From the NCBI RefSeq assembly GCF_000471905.2, contig NW_006496119.1, forward strand, positions 1,368,936-1,432,935: 64,000 nucleotides of DNA, written 5' to 3'. Positions 20,878 through 32,310 of this stretch are shown piece by piece; position 1 is the stretch's first letter, and each line of letters starts with the position of its first letter. Made by a program: the position numbers and the translations under genes. This DNA comes from Amborella trichopoda (lineage: Eukaryota > Streptophyta > Magnoliopsida > Amborellales > Amborellaceae). Below the pieces are notes generated by a model. The model was given only the letters and a program-made list of their open reading frames with translations, was not told the DNA's origin and made no database searches.

Positions 20878-21350
20878 AACTTTCTCTCTCCTCCCCTCTT
20901 TCTCTCTCTTCTTCTCATCTCTATCTCTCTTTCTCTCTTTTCTTCTCAGTTATATCTCTCTTTTTCTCTCTTCTTCTCATCTCTATCTCTCTCTTCTTCT
21001 CATCTCTATTTCTTTTTCTTTTTCTCTCTCTTATTCTCTTCTCTCTCTCTCTTTCTCTCTTCTTCTCATCTCTATCTGTCTTTCATCCCTTCTTCTCATC
21101 TCTATCTCTCTTTCTGTCTTCTTCTTGTCTCTATCTCTCTTTCTCTCTCTACTTCTCATCTCTTTCTATCTTCTTCTCATTTCTCTCTCTCTTCTTCTCG
21201 TCTCTATCTATCTCTCTCTCTTCTTCTCATCTCTCTCTTTCTCTCTCTTCTTCTCGTCTCTATCTATCTCTCTCTCTTCTTCTCATCTCTTTCTTTCTCT
21301 CTCTTCTTCTCATCTCTTTCTTTCTCTCTCTTCTTCTCATCCTCTATCAT
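20878..21350 (+). repeat. Pyrimidine tract of LTR-2
   Basis: About 470 bp of nearly pure C/T with recurring CTTCTTCTCATCTCTATCTC units of roughly 30 bp. The long Ser/Leu open frame across it (166 codons) is an artefact of composition. Confidence 0.9.
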
Positions 21351-21355
21351 CTATC

Positions 21356-21985
21356 TAGACACAGTCGACAAAGCTTAGTGTCGACTGCGTCCCCTCTCTT
21401 TACTCTGTCTAGACACAATCCGTGAGGCTTCGTACTGATTGTGTCCCCTCTCTCTCCTCTGTCTAGCCTAGTTGATAAGCTCAGTATCGATTGCATCTTC
21501 TCTCTTCTTAGAACACAGCCAACAATACCATGCGTCGACTGTGTCTCCCTCTCCACTCTTCTTAAAACACAGTTGGGAATGCCTAGTGCCGACTGTGTCT
21601 TTCTCTCTCTGCTCGTTTCAAAACAGAACTAACAATGCCTACCATCGATTATGTCTTTCTCTCTCTACTCTTCTTACAACACACCCGGTAATGTCTAGCA
21701 CCAACTGTATCTTTCTCTCTCCATTCTTCTTAAAACACAGCCGGCGATGCTTAGCACCGACTGTGCCCTTGTTGCCCCCTCTCTCTCTAACACAACTGAC
21801 AATACCTAGCACCGACTGTGTCATCTATCTCTCCTTCTTATCCCCTTTCTCTAACACAGCCGATGATACCTAACACTTACTGTGTCCAGTCTCTCTTTAA
21901 CATAGCCGATGATGCTTAGCACCGACTGTGTATTCTTTCTATTCTTCTTCCAACACAGCGGGTGATGCCTGATGCTGACTGTGTC
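21356..21985 (+). repeat. Leader hairpin array (LTR-2)
   Basis: About eleven units of 50-60 bp, each a pyrimidine stretch plus an inverted repeat. CAGTCGAC (21362-21369) pairs perfectly with GTCGACTG (21380-21387) around 10 bases. CACAATC (21414-21420) pairs with GATTGTG (21437-21443). The unit at 21736-21765 pairs CACAGCCGG with CCGACTGTG with one mismatch, plus an inner TGC-TTA-GCA stem. All lie between TATA box and PBS. Confidence 0.85.
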
Positions 21986-22790
21986 CTTCCCCCTCCTCTC
22001 TCCTTCCTTCTCTCTTCTCTCACACTCTTCTCCTTCTTTCGTTCCCTTCCTCTCTTTCTTTCTCTTCTCCTTTTATTCTCTTACTTCTTATTCTCTCTTT
22101 ATGATTTTCATGCCTTTTGTTATCCTTTCGTTTGACTAAGTGGGTTTGAGATTAGCCTCTTATGGTAGCCTGGCCGTCTAACCGTAATATTGTTATGCCA
22201 GAATTATTGTGCCCGCTTTATTGCCACGACAGACTAACCATCGTGTCTAGCTAGTCAGTATCACTATTGATGTGTAGTAGTAACTCTGTTGAGCCGGTAT
22301 GAGTTATCGAGCTCATTTTACTGTCACATCAGACCAATTACCAACTAGCTTAGTCACTGTGTCGATCTCCTCGCTTAGCCAAATCTTTTCGCCCCACCTT
22401 TCTTCTCTCATTATTCTTTTCTTCTTTGAATGTGTACGCCTGCATGTATCCATCAAGAAGGCAAGGTGAGGTCTACTGACCCACCTGTCTTATAACCTTT
22501 GCTATATGTGTGTGATTGTAGAAAACAGGAGAATACAAGCCAAGGGAGGTGATTCCGAACTAGTTTTACTACTGGGGGGGCTTTCTTCGTGATCTAAGAG
22601 GGCGCCCACGAGGGTCAGCCCGAGTAAGTCCCGAACCCACCTTAAAATCCTCTATCATCGATTGGTAATATCAGCCCTTATTCTCGAAAGAGGTTCTCGA
22701 GAGAGCGATCTCTAAACGATCGGGTCTCCTATGAAACTTGAGACGCGTGCCGCCCCATCATCCAGATTCGAAGGGCAAGATTGAGGCACC
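21986..22790 (+). other. U5 end of LTR-2
   Basis: Conserved U5 blocks as in LTR-1: GACTAACCATCGTGT (22229), GGGGGGCTTTCTTCGTGATC (22575), GAGGGCGCCCACGAGG and AAGGGCAAGATTGAGGCACC. No gene is seen. Confidence 0.65.
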
Positions 22791-22798
22791 TAACCAGC

Positions 22799-22817
22799 TT
22801 GGAGATTCCATTGGGGA
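22799..22817 (+). promoter_or_regulatory. Primer-binding site, Tat element 2
   Basis: TTGGAGATTCCATTGGGGA starts two bases after the LTR-2 terminal CA. It differs from the 10710 site at three positions by substitution, so it would prime poorly today. Confidence 0.75.
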
Positions 22818-24060
22818 CTTACTACCCGTTAGTCGGAAAGTACTTGTTTGACTAGTTTCTCCTTTTTATTTTCTGTATTCACACATCACTTATGGATTGC
22901 GGGTTCTATAACCCATTCATCCAGATCGAGGATTTTCTCATCCCTGCATTTGCGAGTGTCCCCAGGGAACAAGTTCCTTTAACTTCATTCCCAACCATCC
23001 TTTTGAGCAAAGACCCCTTGTCTAGCTCCCAGGTCTTAACCTAGATCGATGTGAGGAGGGACTTGAAGGTCCTTCACTACCCATCTCCAATTTCTGGTGG
23101 AACCTCCGCAAAGGCACTCTACATTGGCAGCACGTCTGTTGCCACACACAGCATACACCCAGCCATCGGAAAGTCACTTTTCGGTCGTACTACAGAGTTA
23201 CGTCAGAAGGCTGCCCAGTCCCTCTTTATAGAACTCAAGAAATTTTTCATTGCTTCTGTGGGTCACCGCAAGGCTGCCCCCCACATTCCTGCACCACCAA
23301 GAGTCCCTATTCCTAGAGGCTAGACACATAGAAGCGGAGGCCCTGTGGCCTCCACCTCTCACACACACAATAAGGATCGTGGGTCTCCCACTCGGGCTAC
23401 ACCTTGCGGCAACTCTTATGTTACCTCGAGTCCGTGTCAAGAATTAGACCTCTTAAGGCTAGGTCCTGCACACGCTGCTCATATGCATCCCACCACTTGG
23501 GACAATGTCATCATTGTGCCAACCCGAGTACATAGGAGACGGCCTCCTCGTCCTTCTACTCAGCACACACAAGAGCATGCTACAAGGGGCAGGTCTCCAC
23601 CTGTTCTCTTACAGACACCTGCTCGCACTTCTCAGCCTCCTAAGGCTAGATCGCTTGCTCGAGCCCGGGCTAACCCTCAAGCCCCCCGTGATCCTTCTTC
23701 AAGGGGCGCACACGTGTCACCTGCACAGACATCACCTCACCCTCGACTTAGACGTCCTCATGAGTCAACCATGGTCTCAGTTTTCTCCCTGTTCTTCGAG
23801 AAAGCACCTCTAGCCATGGTACTCGAAGACCTTCCCCAATAGTACCATCCTGAACTAGCCTCGCCATTTTGGTCATGTGTCTGGAGCCCACAAGAGAGCT
23901 TGGGGCAATGACGTTATGAAAGATCGAGTTCTTCATCCTTTCCAACCTAAGAGGACCCCAGTCCCTGGCCCTCATCCTTTGCCGTACCTGATGAAGACAA
24001 CTCTCTCTTTTGCAAGAAGAGCTGAGCAGCCGCAGTCCTGATCACAATTTTGACGCGAGG
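22818..24060 (+). other. Leader and degenerate gag 5' part, Tat element 2
   Basis: Homologous to 10729-11940. It includes an open frame at 23345-23842 (165 codons) rich in Pro, Arg, Thr and His, with RPSTQHTQEHATRG and RSLARARANPQAPRD segments. The matching frame in element 1 is broken. It could be the remnant of an upstream extra ORF or an N-terminal gag extension. No domain is seen. Confidence 0.5.
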
Positions 24061-26372
24061 TCCATCAAAGCCTCAAAGCTAAGTATGATAGAGGTCTGTA
24101 AATTCTAACCAAGGAAGTGACCAAGGCGGTCGAGGCAACCAGCTTTGATAACCCTCTCCACCAGAATCCCTTCTACCCTCTTCAGATGATGAAGCCTAAA
24201 GAAGAAGGCCATGAGCCCTGCACTGTGGTTAGTGTCGTAGAAGATGACCCAGCCACCCAGCAGCCACGGTCTCAGCATCCTTGAGAACCGATCCTCACAC
24301 GATCGGCTTACAAGAGTAGGGTCCAGTCGAGGCATGCTGGTCCCCCTACTGACCGATCTACAGCGCATGACCCTTTAAGTTCGTAAGCCGTCAGCTGCAA
24401 CTGATGCTGATCTTCATAGAGAAACAGTCAGCATAATGGTTGTAAGCGAGCTTGGCGACACACAAGAAGAGCGCATGAACAAATTCTAAGATATGTTGCA
24501 TGCGATGATGGAAAAGATTGATCATATAGATGCCTCAAGCCAATCAACTAACTGTGAGGTCAATTCCCATCACTCAGGTGGTGCACCTCCAAGGCAGCCC
24601 CCACCCTCTGCCTCACAAGACAATTCTTTCCCTCACCCCGTCTCTCAGGAAGATATTGATGCTATGGTGACCCATAGCCTAAAGAACAGATAAATCCCGG
24701 GGATACAGGGTGCGACGCCTTATCAAAGGCTGTACCCTTCATACATCGATAAGGTCCCATTTCCCTCGTATTATAAGAAAGTGAAGTTTCCTCTATCCAA
24801 TGGAACCACGTCCCCAAACTACCATATTATCCACTTCCAGACAGCCTGTGGAGAAAGAGTGGCTGACGGGATACTTCTTCTCTATTTGTTTGTTGAAACC
24901 CTTGACGACCCAGCCTTTTAGTGGTATGCTCGACTTCCCCCAAACTCAGTATATACATGGCAAGAGATGGAGAAACAGTTCAATCAGCCCTTCTATGAGG
25001 TCGAGAGAGAGGTCCAAACTCATAAGCTTCTCACCCTGACTCAAGATCCTGATGAGCCCGTGGACCAATTCATGTTAAGATGGAGAAATTGGGCCGCTCG
25101 CCATCCCAATCCTTTGCCTAAGAAAGAAGCAGTCCAAACTAGTGTACGCAACATGCGACCTAAAATTTCTCTACACATCGAGGCCTCTAATCCAACTTCC
25201 ATGGCAGAGCTAATTTCTAAATCAGTCTACATAGAAAGTCTATCACACCACCATGGTGGGTCACGACAACAGCCTGCAAGATCTGGGAACAACCGGGGCA
25301 AAGGTAGCTCTTAGAACAACACACGGGGCATCCAACATAAAGGAGTAATCAATGCATCCGTCACAGTCACTAATCCAAAGAAGGCTCCCTCCCAAACTTT
25401 GGACCTCTCCAAAGGGGTGAGCACAACAAAGACAATGCCTTAGGAAGGTAAGCAACAACAGCCATACATTCAAGTACCCCCGCCGGTGAATCTTTATCGA
25501 GATGATTATTTCACCAGGAATTGGAACAAGGCCTACCCCTTTGAGAAGGAATGGGTTCCACTATTCCAATTATTGTTGAAACAAAAGATGATCGAGTATC
25601 CAGAAGCCAAGTTCCCTGAACAAGTAGGGCTCGATACTCAAGCAAATTATTGTGCCTACCATCGAAGGATCAATCACCCCACAGATGATTGCTACATGCT
25701 AAAAGATATTATCGAGGCCCTGATTCAGAAGGGTCAGATAAAGCTTGAAGACTTAAAGAAGGCCTATGGGGCAGCAAAAGCCTCCCATGCAGTAACCATC
25801 CAGGAAGAAGACAAAGCCCTTGGTATTCTTCATGCCTTCTTTGTTATAATGCTTCATTAAGGAATAATCACATCGAAGCCCGCAAGGCAAACCCGATGCC
25901 GTGTTCATGGGACTGAGGACCGTTGGTGCACGTATCACTAGATATTAGGCCACTACCTGTGGGAATGCATCAGTTTCCATGATATATTAACAAAGAAAAT
26001 GCGAGAATGTCAAGAGTTTTATAACGCCCAAGGAAGGGATCCCCAAGCCACTGCTCCGCTGATATAAGAGGATCTCCCAACACTAGACCTTCCTAATAAT
26101 GAGTCAGATTCTGCAGAACCCTCGACTTCCCAGCCATGGACAGTCCACCATGGGCGAAGAAAACTCAAGTCTTTAAGACAAGAAGCATTTCACGAACCTA
26201 TGACTGTTCATAGGCTTGGCAAGATGAATCAAATACCACCTCAAAAAACAAGAAGGAGACGGCCACCAAGGGCTGCTCACAGGAGAAATAAGACTGTTCA
26301 ATTGCCAGTTGAGCAGGAATTTCTCAGGCCCCTTCCCCCACTGCCAACCTTAATGGAATTTTATCCATAACA
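24061..26372 (+). pseudogene. Tat gag, element 2 (5' to the Tekay insertion)
   Basis: Best-preserved Tat gag here. The capsid core runs about 24720-25300: KVKFPLSNGTTSPNYHIIHF, LFVETLDDPAF with a TGG-to-TAG stop, then WYARLPPNSVYTWQEMEKQF, TLTQDPDEPVDQFMLRWRNW and RNMRPKISLHIEASNPTSMA. The 25486-25860 frame holds FPEQVGLDTQANYCAYHRR and a knuckle C-x2-H-x4-H-x4-C at 25651-25692, followed by LKDIIEALIQKGQIK. A second C-x2-H-x4-H-x4-C knuckle is at 25927-25968. A basic tail (RRRRPPRAAHRRNK) precedes LRPLPPLPTLMEFYP and the insertion point. Several stops make it non-functional. Confidence 0.8.
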
Positions 26373-26377
26373 CGATC
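26373..26377 (+). repeat. Target-site duplication, left copy (CGATC)
   Basis: CGATC directly precedes the TG of the left LTR. The identical pentamer follows the right LTR at 37142-37146. Joining the flanks through one copy restores the homology with element 1 at about 14178-14215. Confidence 0.92.
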
Positions 26378-27369
26378 TGTCATGACCTCACCCCCGACCA
26401 CTGTACCTTACGCAACGATGGGCGATCGAGCGCAAGCTCGGGATTGAATGTAATGTTTATCACTCAGGTAGGAGTGGACTCAACTCCTTTATATTCAGAA
26501 ATTGAGCAAACCAAGGAAGAGAGCTAAAGAGACAAGCTTAACTAGCAAAAGATTAAGAAAAAACTCTGTACACCAAAATTCATAATATAAAAATCTTCCA
26601 AAATATTACATTCAGTTCAGGGCATTTAGGACCAATATTACAAATGTCCACCAAGAACAAAACAAAACCAGAGCCAAACAGCTCAGAAATAAACAAGGTC
26701 TAAGAACCTTCTTCAAGAACACTAGCTTTTCTTCTAGCCGCCAAACACGAACTTCCATCCCTATACCTACCGCTATAAATCTACAAGTAGAGGAGAAATA
26801 ATGGGATGAGCTACACAACCCAGTAAGCAGATCTAGTGTTATACAACTGTTGTGGTGCTATCCATATGTGACAATAGTACAATTTATCAATACAAAGTCA
26901 TAATTTAGCAGAAATGCATATCAAGTCAAGACAACGAATATGGACATTGCATTTAAACGACAGTCATCACCAAATCAGTGCGATCAGAACATTTAATTAG
27001 TCAAATCATAAATCATTCCATCATTATAATTCTAAACATTCCTTATAAAGAAATTCAATCATTACCGACGCACTCCCTAAACCACTTACTCCCACAATAG
27101 AGGCCCTATCCTTCAGACTAGGCCAATCCCATTGCTAAAGACCTCTACCATCATACAAGAGGGAGGGTATTGAAAATCAGGGTATCCACTTCGTAATACC
27201 CTCAACACACTCACACAATCCCCAGCATGCATTGGGGTTTCGAAAGGCCCTTATCTTGCAAGGCATCAATCACATATCATTTCATAAATATAGGGTGAGG
27301 TCCTTTATCCTCTCCCTTAACCCGTTCCTATCATTATGCAGGTTAGGGGATATGTCGATATCTCTTTCC

Positions 27370-27665
27370 TTACCATCGATGAGTGTCCCATCGTGTAGCA
27401 GGCAATATCAAAGTAACATCCACTACTGGTGAGTGTCCCACCATGTACTGGTCAATGTTCTCATCAATGTCTTGGTGAACCTTGCTCTTGCTACTGATGG
27501 GCTCGGGTCCCACCGTATAGTGACCAATGATCCAATCAATAAGTCCAATATCCGCTACCAAATGGCTCGGGTCCCAATGCATAGTGGTCAACACTCTCAT
27601 CAATATAATAACATAGTATCCACTACCGGTGATTGTCCCACCGCATAGTGGTCGATAACAGTATA
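27370..27665. repeat. Degenerate 50-90-bp direct repeats in Tekay LTR
   Basis: Several units share CCACTACTGGTGAGTGTCCC and CACCGCATAGTGGTC (27420, 27495, 27555, 27617). The same units recur in the right LTR at 35000-35285. Confidence 0.7.
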
Positions 27666-29061
27666 AGCAGTTGCCATTCATTGTCTCATAATAGATGGAT
27701 CATATTTCATCAAAGCGTCATAACATTTAGCAAAAGGCATGCATTTTTTAAGCTATCATAGGGCATTTACACATAAGCTTTCTCAATAACATTTGGCATT
27801 CATTGTTAATTTATTTCATCATTATCACTCACGTGGCCCCTTTGTCTCACAAAGTACAGTTTACATGGCATCATTTGCTTATATTTATGGCATTCTCATC
27901 ATATGGCATTCACATTCATCATATATCAAGATAACTTAGCGTCGCATGGTCATACAATGATGCAGAGACATGCCCCTCTTAGCGAGGGTGTAGCTCCTAA
28001 TGTAGGGGGAGTTTTAGGATGCCTCTAACATGAAACCTTGAGCTAATACACATTTATTTACAAAAACAGTTATTTGAAAAAATTTGGGTGTCATTTTATG
28101 GGTCAATAGATCAGTAAAAATGGAGCCTTAGTTCCTGGAAATGTCCATGGGGAGTTTCAAACATCTCAAAACATGCAACTTTAAATACATTCATAAATCT
28201 TTCCAATGGTTGTAATTTCAAGGTTTTGGGATGCCATTAGCTAGGTCAAAAGCATTGCAAAAAAAGGGGCCACAGTGGCTGGTAATAACAGCGACTGTGA
28301 ACAGTGTCACTTCGACATCTAGGGCCATATCTTTTTATGCATACAAAATATTATCATGACCAAAGAAGTAAACTTGGATTATAAACACGTCTTTCATTTG
28401 GGACCAATTTTGTCCTATTTGGATGCCATTTGGTGATCTATAGTTTCAAAAAAATTCACAGTTCTAGAAATTCACATTCTCAAGTTAATATATTTTTAAA
28501 GAACACTTAATGTTTCTTAGCCAAGCTACACTTTGAGCTTGAAACCTTATTCATGACATGGAGTCTCATAGTGAGCGATTTCATGAGTTTCCACAAATAA
28601 AAGATCAAACATATCGTAGGCATAGTCATGGCATTGAGAAGCACAAACTGAAACTTCAACCTCGTGTTAACCCATTCATTCTTCACATTTTCCTTTATAT
28701 CATCTAATCCATTTCAACATTTTTGCAACTCTCATGGATGCATAAAGATAAAATCACTTACCTTGACTTCTCATGGTATCACAAATCCTCACTCACGGCC
28801 TTCACAAGCTTTCCTTGGCTTCACCAGTGGGGTATCTTGAAAGGGGCAGCAGTGAACTTCAAGAGAGAGGGAAAAGTTGAGAAAAATGGGAGAGACCCGT
28901 GTTGCCCATGGCTTGAAAGGAGAGGGTGGTTGGAAAACACTATGGCTAACGCAATCACTCATTGCTCTGACATGTACGGGGTGGCTCTGACATGTACAGA
29001 GGCTGTACGTTTGACTAAAACACTCCTGGTGCTACACTATCAAATATCCAAGTAACGCTGC

Positions 29062-29315
29062 TCTCTTCTTATCTAACTGGCATTGCTCTAGCCGGCGCTG
29101 CTCTCTCTTCTCTTTCAATCGACACTGCTCTCTCTTCTCTTCCAACCAGCGCTGCTCTCTCTTCTCTTCCAACTAGTGCTGCTCTCTCTTCTCTTTCAAC
29201 GGCATTGCCCTCTCTTCTCTTCGAACCGGTGCTGCTCTCTCTTCTCTTCCAACCGGCACTGCTCTCTCTTCTCTTCCAATCGGCGCTGCTCTCTCTTCTC
29301 TTCCATCTGGCGCAG
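29062..29315. repeat. 27-bp tandem array in left Tekay LTR
   Basis: About nine units close to CTGCTCTCTCTTCTCTTCCA plus ACCGGCA, period 27. Frames across it repeat every nine residues, for example LLSLLFQPA forward and REERAAPVG reverse. The right LTR has about eleven units at 36735-37045. Confidence 0.88.
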
Positions 29316-29476
29316 CTCCAACGGAGCTGCCCTTTAAACGTGAGTGGCAATGCCTCAAAAGGCAATACTCCACATGCCTTTAATGCACAGGGAAAATCCT
29401 TACGCCTTCTCATTTGACATTACATCTTTCTTTTCACACGGTGACACTGACTTGGGAGAAAATTATGGCCCTTACA

Positions 29477-29491
29477 TCTTCTCCCCATTTT
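29477..29491 (-). promoter_or_regulatory. Polypurine tract of the Tekay element
   Basis: On the element strand the sequence directly before the 3' LTR is AAAATGGGGAGAAGA, a purine run abutting TGTAAG. This is the expected position for plus-strand priming. Confidence 0.8.
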
Positions 29492-29554
29492 AAGTGATTT
29501 TGCCCCCAAAATTATGTTAACATTAGCTAAAATGGTGGGGGTATCTCTCCCTAA

Positions 29555-30825
29555 TCTCCTCATCCTGTTCCCTTGTCGATTCTTCCCTTGAATGATATTT
29601 CCATTGTACCCGGACTAGAAGAATTTCTTTATTACGCAACACTTGTACTCTTCTGTCTAAAATCCCAATTGGTTGCTCAACAGAAGTCAAATCTTCCCCA
29701 AGAGGGATTGGTTAATACTCCAATACATGGGATGGGTCAGGTTGATATTTCCTTAATAGTGATATATGGAAGACATTTTGGATGCTGGCCAGTTTAGGTG
29801 GCAAGGCATGTCGGTTAGCCACGTATCCAACCCTTTCCAGGAGCTCAAAAGGTCTAATGAATATTGGGCTCAAGTTCCCCTTTTTACCAAATCTCGTAAC
29901 ACCCTTGGTTGGTGATACCTTTAGGAAGACTCGATCCCCTACTTCAAACTCGGGGTCTCTCTGACGATTATTGGCATAGCTCTTTTGTCGACTTTGGGCT
30001 ATCTTGAGTCGCTCTCTAATTAAGGCAATATTCTTAGAAGTCATCTGAACCATTTTGGGCCCTAATAATCTTCTTTCGCCCGCCTTGTCCCAACAGACGG
30101 GTGACCTACACTTTCTTCCATACAGGGCCTCTTAAGGTGTCATCTGAATACTAGCTTGGAAGTAGTTGCTGTAGGAAAATTTTATTAGGGGTAGATGGTC
30201 TTCCCAGTTTCCCTTAAAGTCAGTGACACATACCCTTAACATTTCCTCCAAGGTTTGAATGGTTCTCTTTGACTGTCCATCTATTTGGGGGTGAAAGGCA
30301 GTGTTAAATGTACGTTTGGTTCCCAATTCTGACTGCAGTCTTTCTCAGAATTTGATGGTGAATCTAGTGTCCCTATCTGATACAATGCCGATGGGCACTC
30401 CATGCAATCTCACATTTTATCTGATGTACAACTGGGCCAGTTTATCCAGAGTATAGGTTGTGCGAACCGATAAGAAGTGAGCAGCCTTAGTTAATCGATC
30501 CACTACGACCCAGATACTATTACGCCCTGCACTTGATCTTGATAATCCAAAAATAAAGTCCTTTGTGATGTGTTCCCATTTCCATTCTAGTATGGGTAGG
30601 GCTGTAATAGTCCTGCAGGTCTCTGATGTTCTACCTTCACTTGCTGCCATGTCAAACACTTAGCGATAAACTGTGCCACATCTCGCTTCATGTTGTTCCA
30701 CCAGAAGGTCTTTTTCAAGTTTTGGTACAACATTGTACCCCCTGGGTGTACCATGGAGCGGGAGTGGTGTGCTTCCTCTAGAACAACCCTTTTTATCTTC
30801 TCATCATTAGGAATGCACACTCGAC
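29555..30825 (-). pseudogene. Tekay integrase with chromodomain
   Basis: Read from 30820 leftward. The zinc-binding part (HHSRSMVHPGGTMLYQNLKK, with CLTWQQVK where a second Cys is expected) is followed by core WKWEHITKDFIFGLSRSS with the first Asp, SDRDTRF with the second Asp near 30375, and GQSKRTIQTLE, where the catalytic Glu is Lys (codon 30267-30269). Next are GNWEDHLPLIKFSYSN, the GPY/F-like KGNLSPIFIRPFELLERVG, and NVFHISLLRKYQPDPSHVLEY. After a stop the same frame gives a chromodomain, EQPIGILDRRVQVLRNKEIL then LVRVQWKYHS, near 29560-29680. It normally integrates cDNA and guides it to chromatin. Inactive here. Confidence 0.9.
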
Positions 30826-30826
30826 C

Positions 30827-31450
30827 TCAAAACCTTAACAAGTCATCACTGCTCATGAAGAAATCTCCTTCCTCTGCAATCTTTTTTTCTTCAAGGATTT
30901 TTTTCAGCTGAGGATCTCCTTTTTGGGCCGCTCGAATTTGTTGAAGGAGTTGGGGTTTCATTCTTAAACTTGATAGAATTCTTTCCCTCTCGCTATGGGG
31001 TTGAGATGGGTGCCACTCCACCACATCTTCTAATAGCTTTATCTCTCGAACCATCAAATGTGCAACGAAGACCACAACTTTTTGACTTAAAGCGTCGACT
31101 ACTACATTAGTCTTGCTTGGTTGGTAATCAATTGTATAGTTATAATCATTCAATAGGTCCATCCATCTTCTTTGCCTCAGGTTTAGCTCTTTCTTGGAAA
31201 ACAGGTACTTGAGACTCTTGTGGTCTGTGAACACCTTAAACTAAGCCCCATAGAGGTAGTGCCTCCAGATTTTTAATGCGAATACTACTATCGCGATCTC
31301 CAAGTCGTGAGTGGGATAGTTCTGTTCATGCAGCTTTAGCTGTCTTGAGGCATAAGCAATAACTTTATCTCTCTGCATAAGTACACATCCGAGCCCTTTA
31401 TTTGATGCATCGGTATAAAACACAAAGTCTTCATTTCCTTCAGGCAAGAC
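30827..31450 (-). pseudogene. Tekay RNase H
   Basis: Degrades RNA in RNA-DNA hybrids during reverse transcription. The frame 31447-31241 reads [40 protein letters not shown] and [19 protein letters not shown], with the typical D...E...D pattern. A stop lies between YG and [11 protein letters not shown]. The second frame (31234-30827) continues [20 protein letters not shown] and the tether to integrase, with [20 protein letters not shown]. Confidence 0.9.
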
Positions 31451-31483
31451 TAATGTTGGCGCTGTGACTAGTCTCTTCTAAAG

Positions 31484-32310
31484 TTATTGGAAACTCCTCT
31501 CACACTCCTCTGACCAGCCAAATTTTGCATTCATCTGGGTCAACCGAGTTAGGGGGAGCACTATCCTTGAGAATCCTTCAACAAATCGCCTATAGTACCC
31601 TGTTAGTCCCAGGAAGCTACGAACCTCAATCATATTTGTTTGCCTTTCCCACTTAAGTACGACTTTGATCTTAGAGGGGTCAACTGCGATCCCGTCCTTA
31701 GAAATAATGAGCCCAAGGAAGGCCACACTAGGAATCCAAAACTCGCCTGTGCTCAATTTAGCATACAATCTTTCCGACTTCAAAGTTTACAAGACCATCC
31801 TTAGATGCTGCTCATGCAGTTCCTGACTCTTTGAATATATCAAGATATCATTGATAAACACCACTACAAAGTCATCTAGGAAGGGAAACACCTTATTCAT
31901 CAAACGCATGAACATAGTAAGGGCGTTGGTTAACCCGAACGGCATCACAAGAAACTCATAGTGACCGTATCGATTTCTGAAAGCGTTATTTGGAATGTCT
32001 TCTTCTTGACCCGCAATTTATGATAACCTGATCTGAAGTCAATCTTTGAAAATACTTGAGCCCTTGGAGCTGGTCAAAAAGGTCGTCAATCCTAAGAAGA
32101 GGGTACTTAGTTTTCGCTCACTTGGTTCAACTCCCTATAGTCAATACATAATCTCAAGGACCCATCCTTTTTTTTCCCAAATAGGACAGGTGCACCTCAG
32201 GGCGACACATTAGGTCGGATAAATCCCTTATTAAATATTTCCTACAACTGATATTTTAACTCTTTCGATTCCACTGCAGCCATTCTATAAGGGTCTTTAG
32301 AAATGGGAGC
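31484..32310 (-). pseudogene. Tekay reverse transcriptase
   Basis: Synthesises cDNA from element RNA. From 32310 leftward: FNKGFIRPNVSP, GAPVLFGKKKDGSLRLCIDY, RELNQV, then frame-shifted palm segments. The active-site block reads FINDILIY instead of FIDDILIY, so the first catalytic Asp is Asn (codon 31850-31852). The thumb/connection follows at 31783-31484: VAFLGLIISKDGIAVDPSKI and VRSFLGLTGYYRRFVEGFSR. Several frame shifts occur at 31790-32100. Confidence 0.9.

Larger units (their letters stand above)
17000..22796 (+). mobile_element. Tat LTR-2, shared between two elements
   Basis: In order it holds array A (17040-17355), a unique middle, array B, the PBS-complement array (18411-18745), array C, module D (19490-20690), TATA box, pyrimidine tract, hairpin array and the U5 end, finishing GAGGCACCTAACCA. 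The terminal CA is intact and a PBS follows after two bases. The U3-side spacer with the LAYDGEH frame is absent, so the 5' side is truncated or begins here. The visible length is about 5.8 kb. Confidence 0.75.
26378..29476 (-). repeat. Tekay 3' LTR
   Basis: Plus-strand ends are TGTCATGACC and CTTACA. On the element strand it therefore begins TGTAAG and ends GGTCATGACA. About 3.1 kb, matching 34014-37141 throughout, with many substitutions and small indels. It holds CATCACGTAGTGGTC-like degenerate direct repeats at 27370-27660 (GAGTGTCCCACCATGTAGTGG) and a 27-bp array. No gene is seen. Confidence 0.92.

Noticed and set aside
20858-21358. 166-codon Ser/Leu/Phe-rich open frame (also 48269-48892 and minus 55496-57020)
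   Set aside because: They are translations of C/T-only or G/A-only LTR tracts. Lack of stops follows from composition, and the frames are not conserved between LTRs.
23345-23842. 165-codon open frame as a host gene
   Set aside because: It lies between the PBS and gag of a Tat element and its counterpart in element 1 is broken. At most it is a leader or extra-ORF remnant.
29069-29413. Arg/Glu-rich minus-strand open frames (also 36458-36982 and 36753-37073)
   Set aside because: Products of the 27-bp array in the Tekay LTRs (9-residue period). The LTR position and lack of conserved ends argue against a gene.
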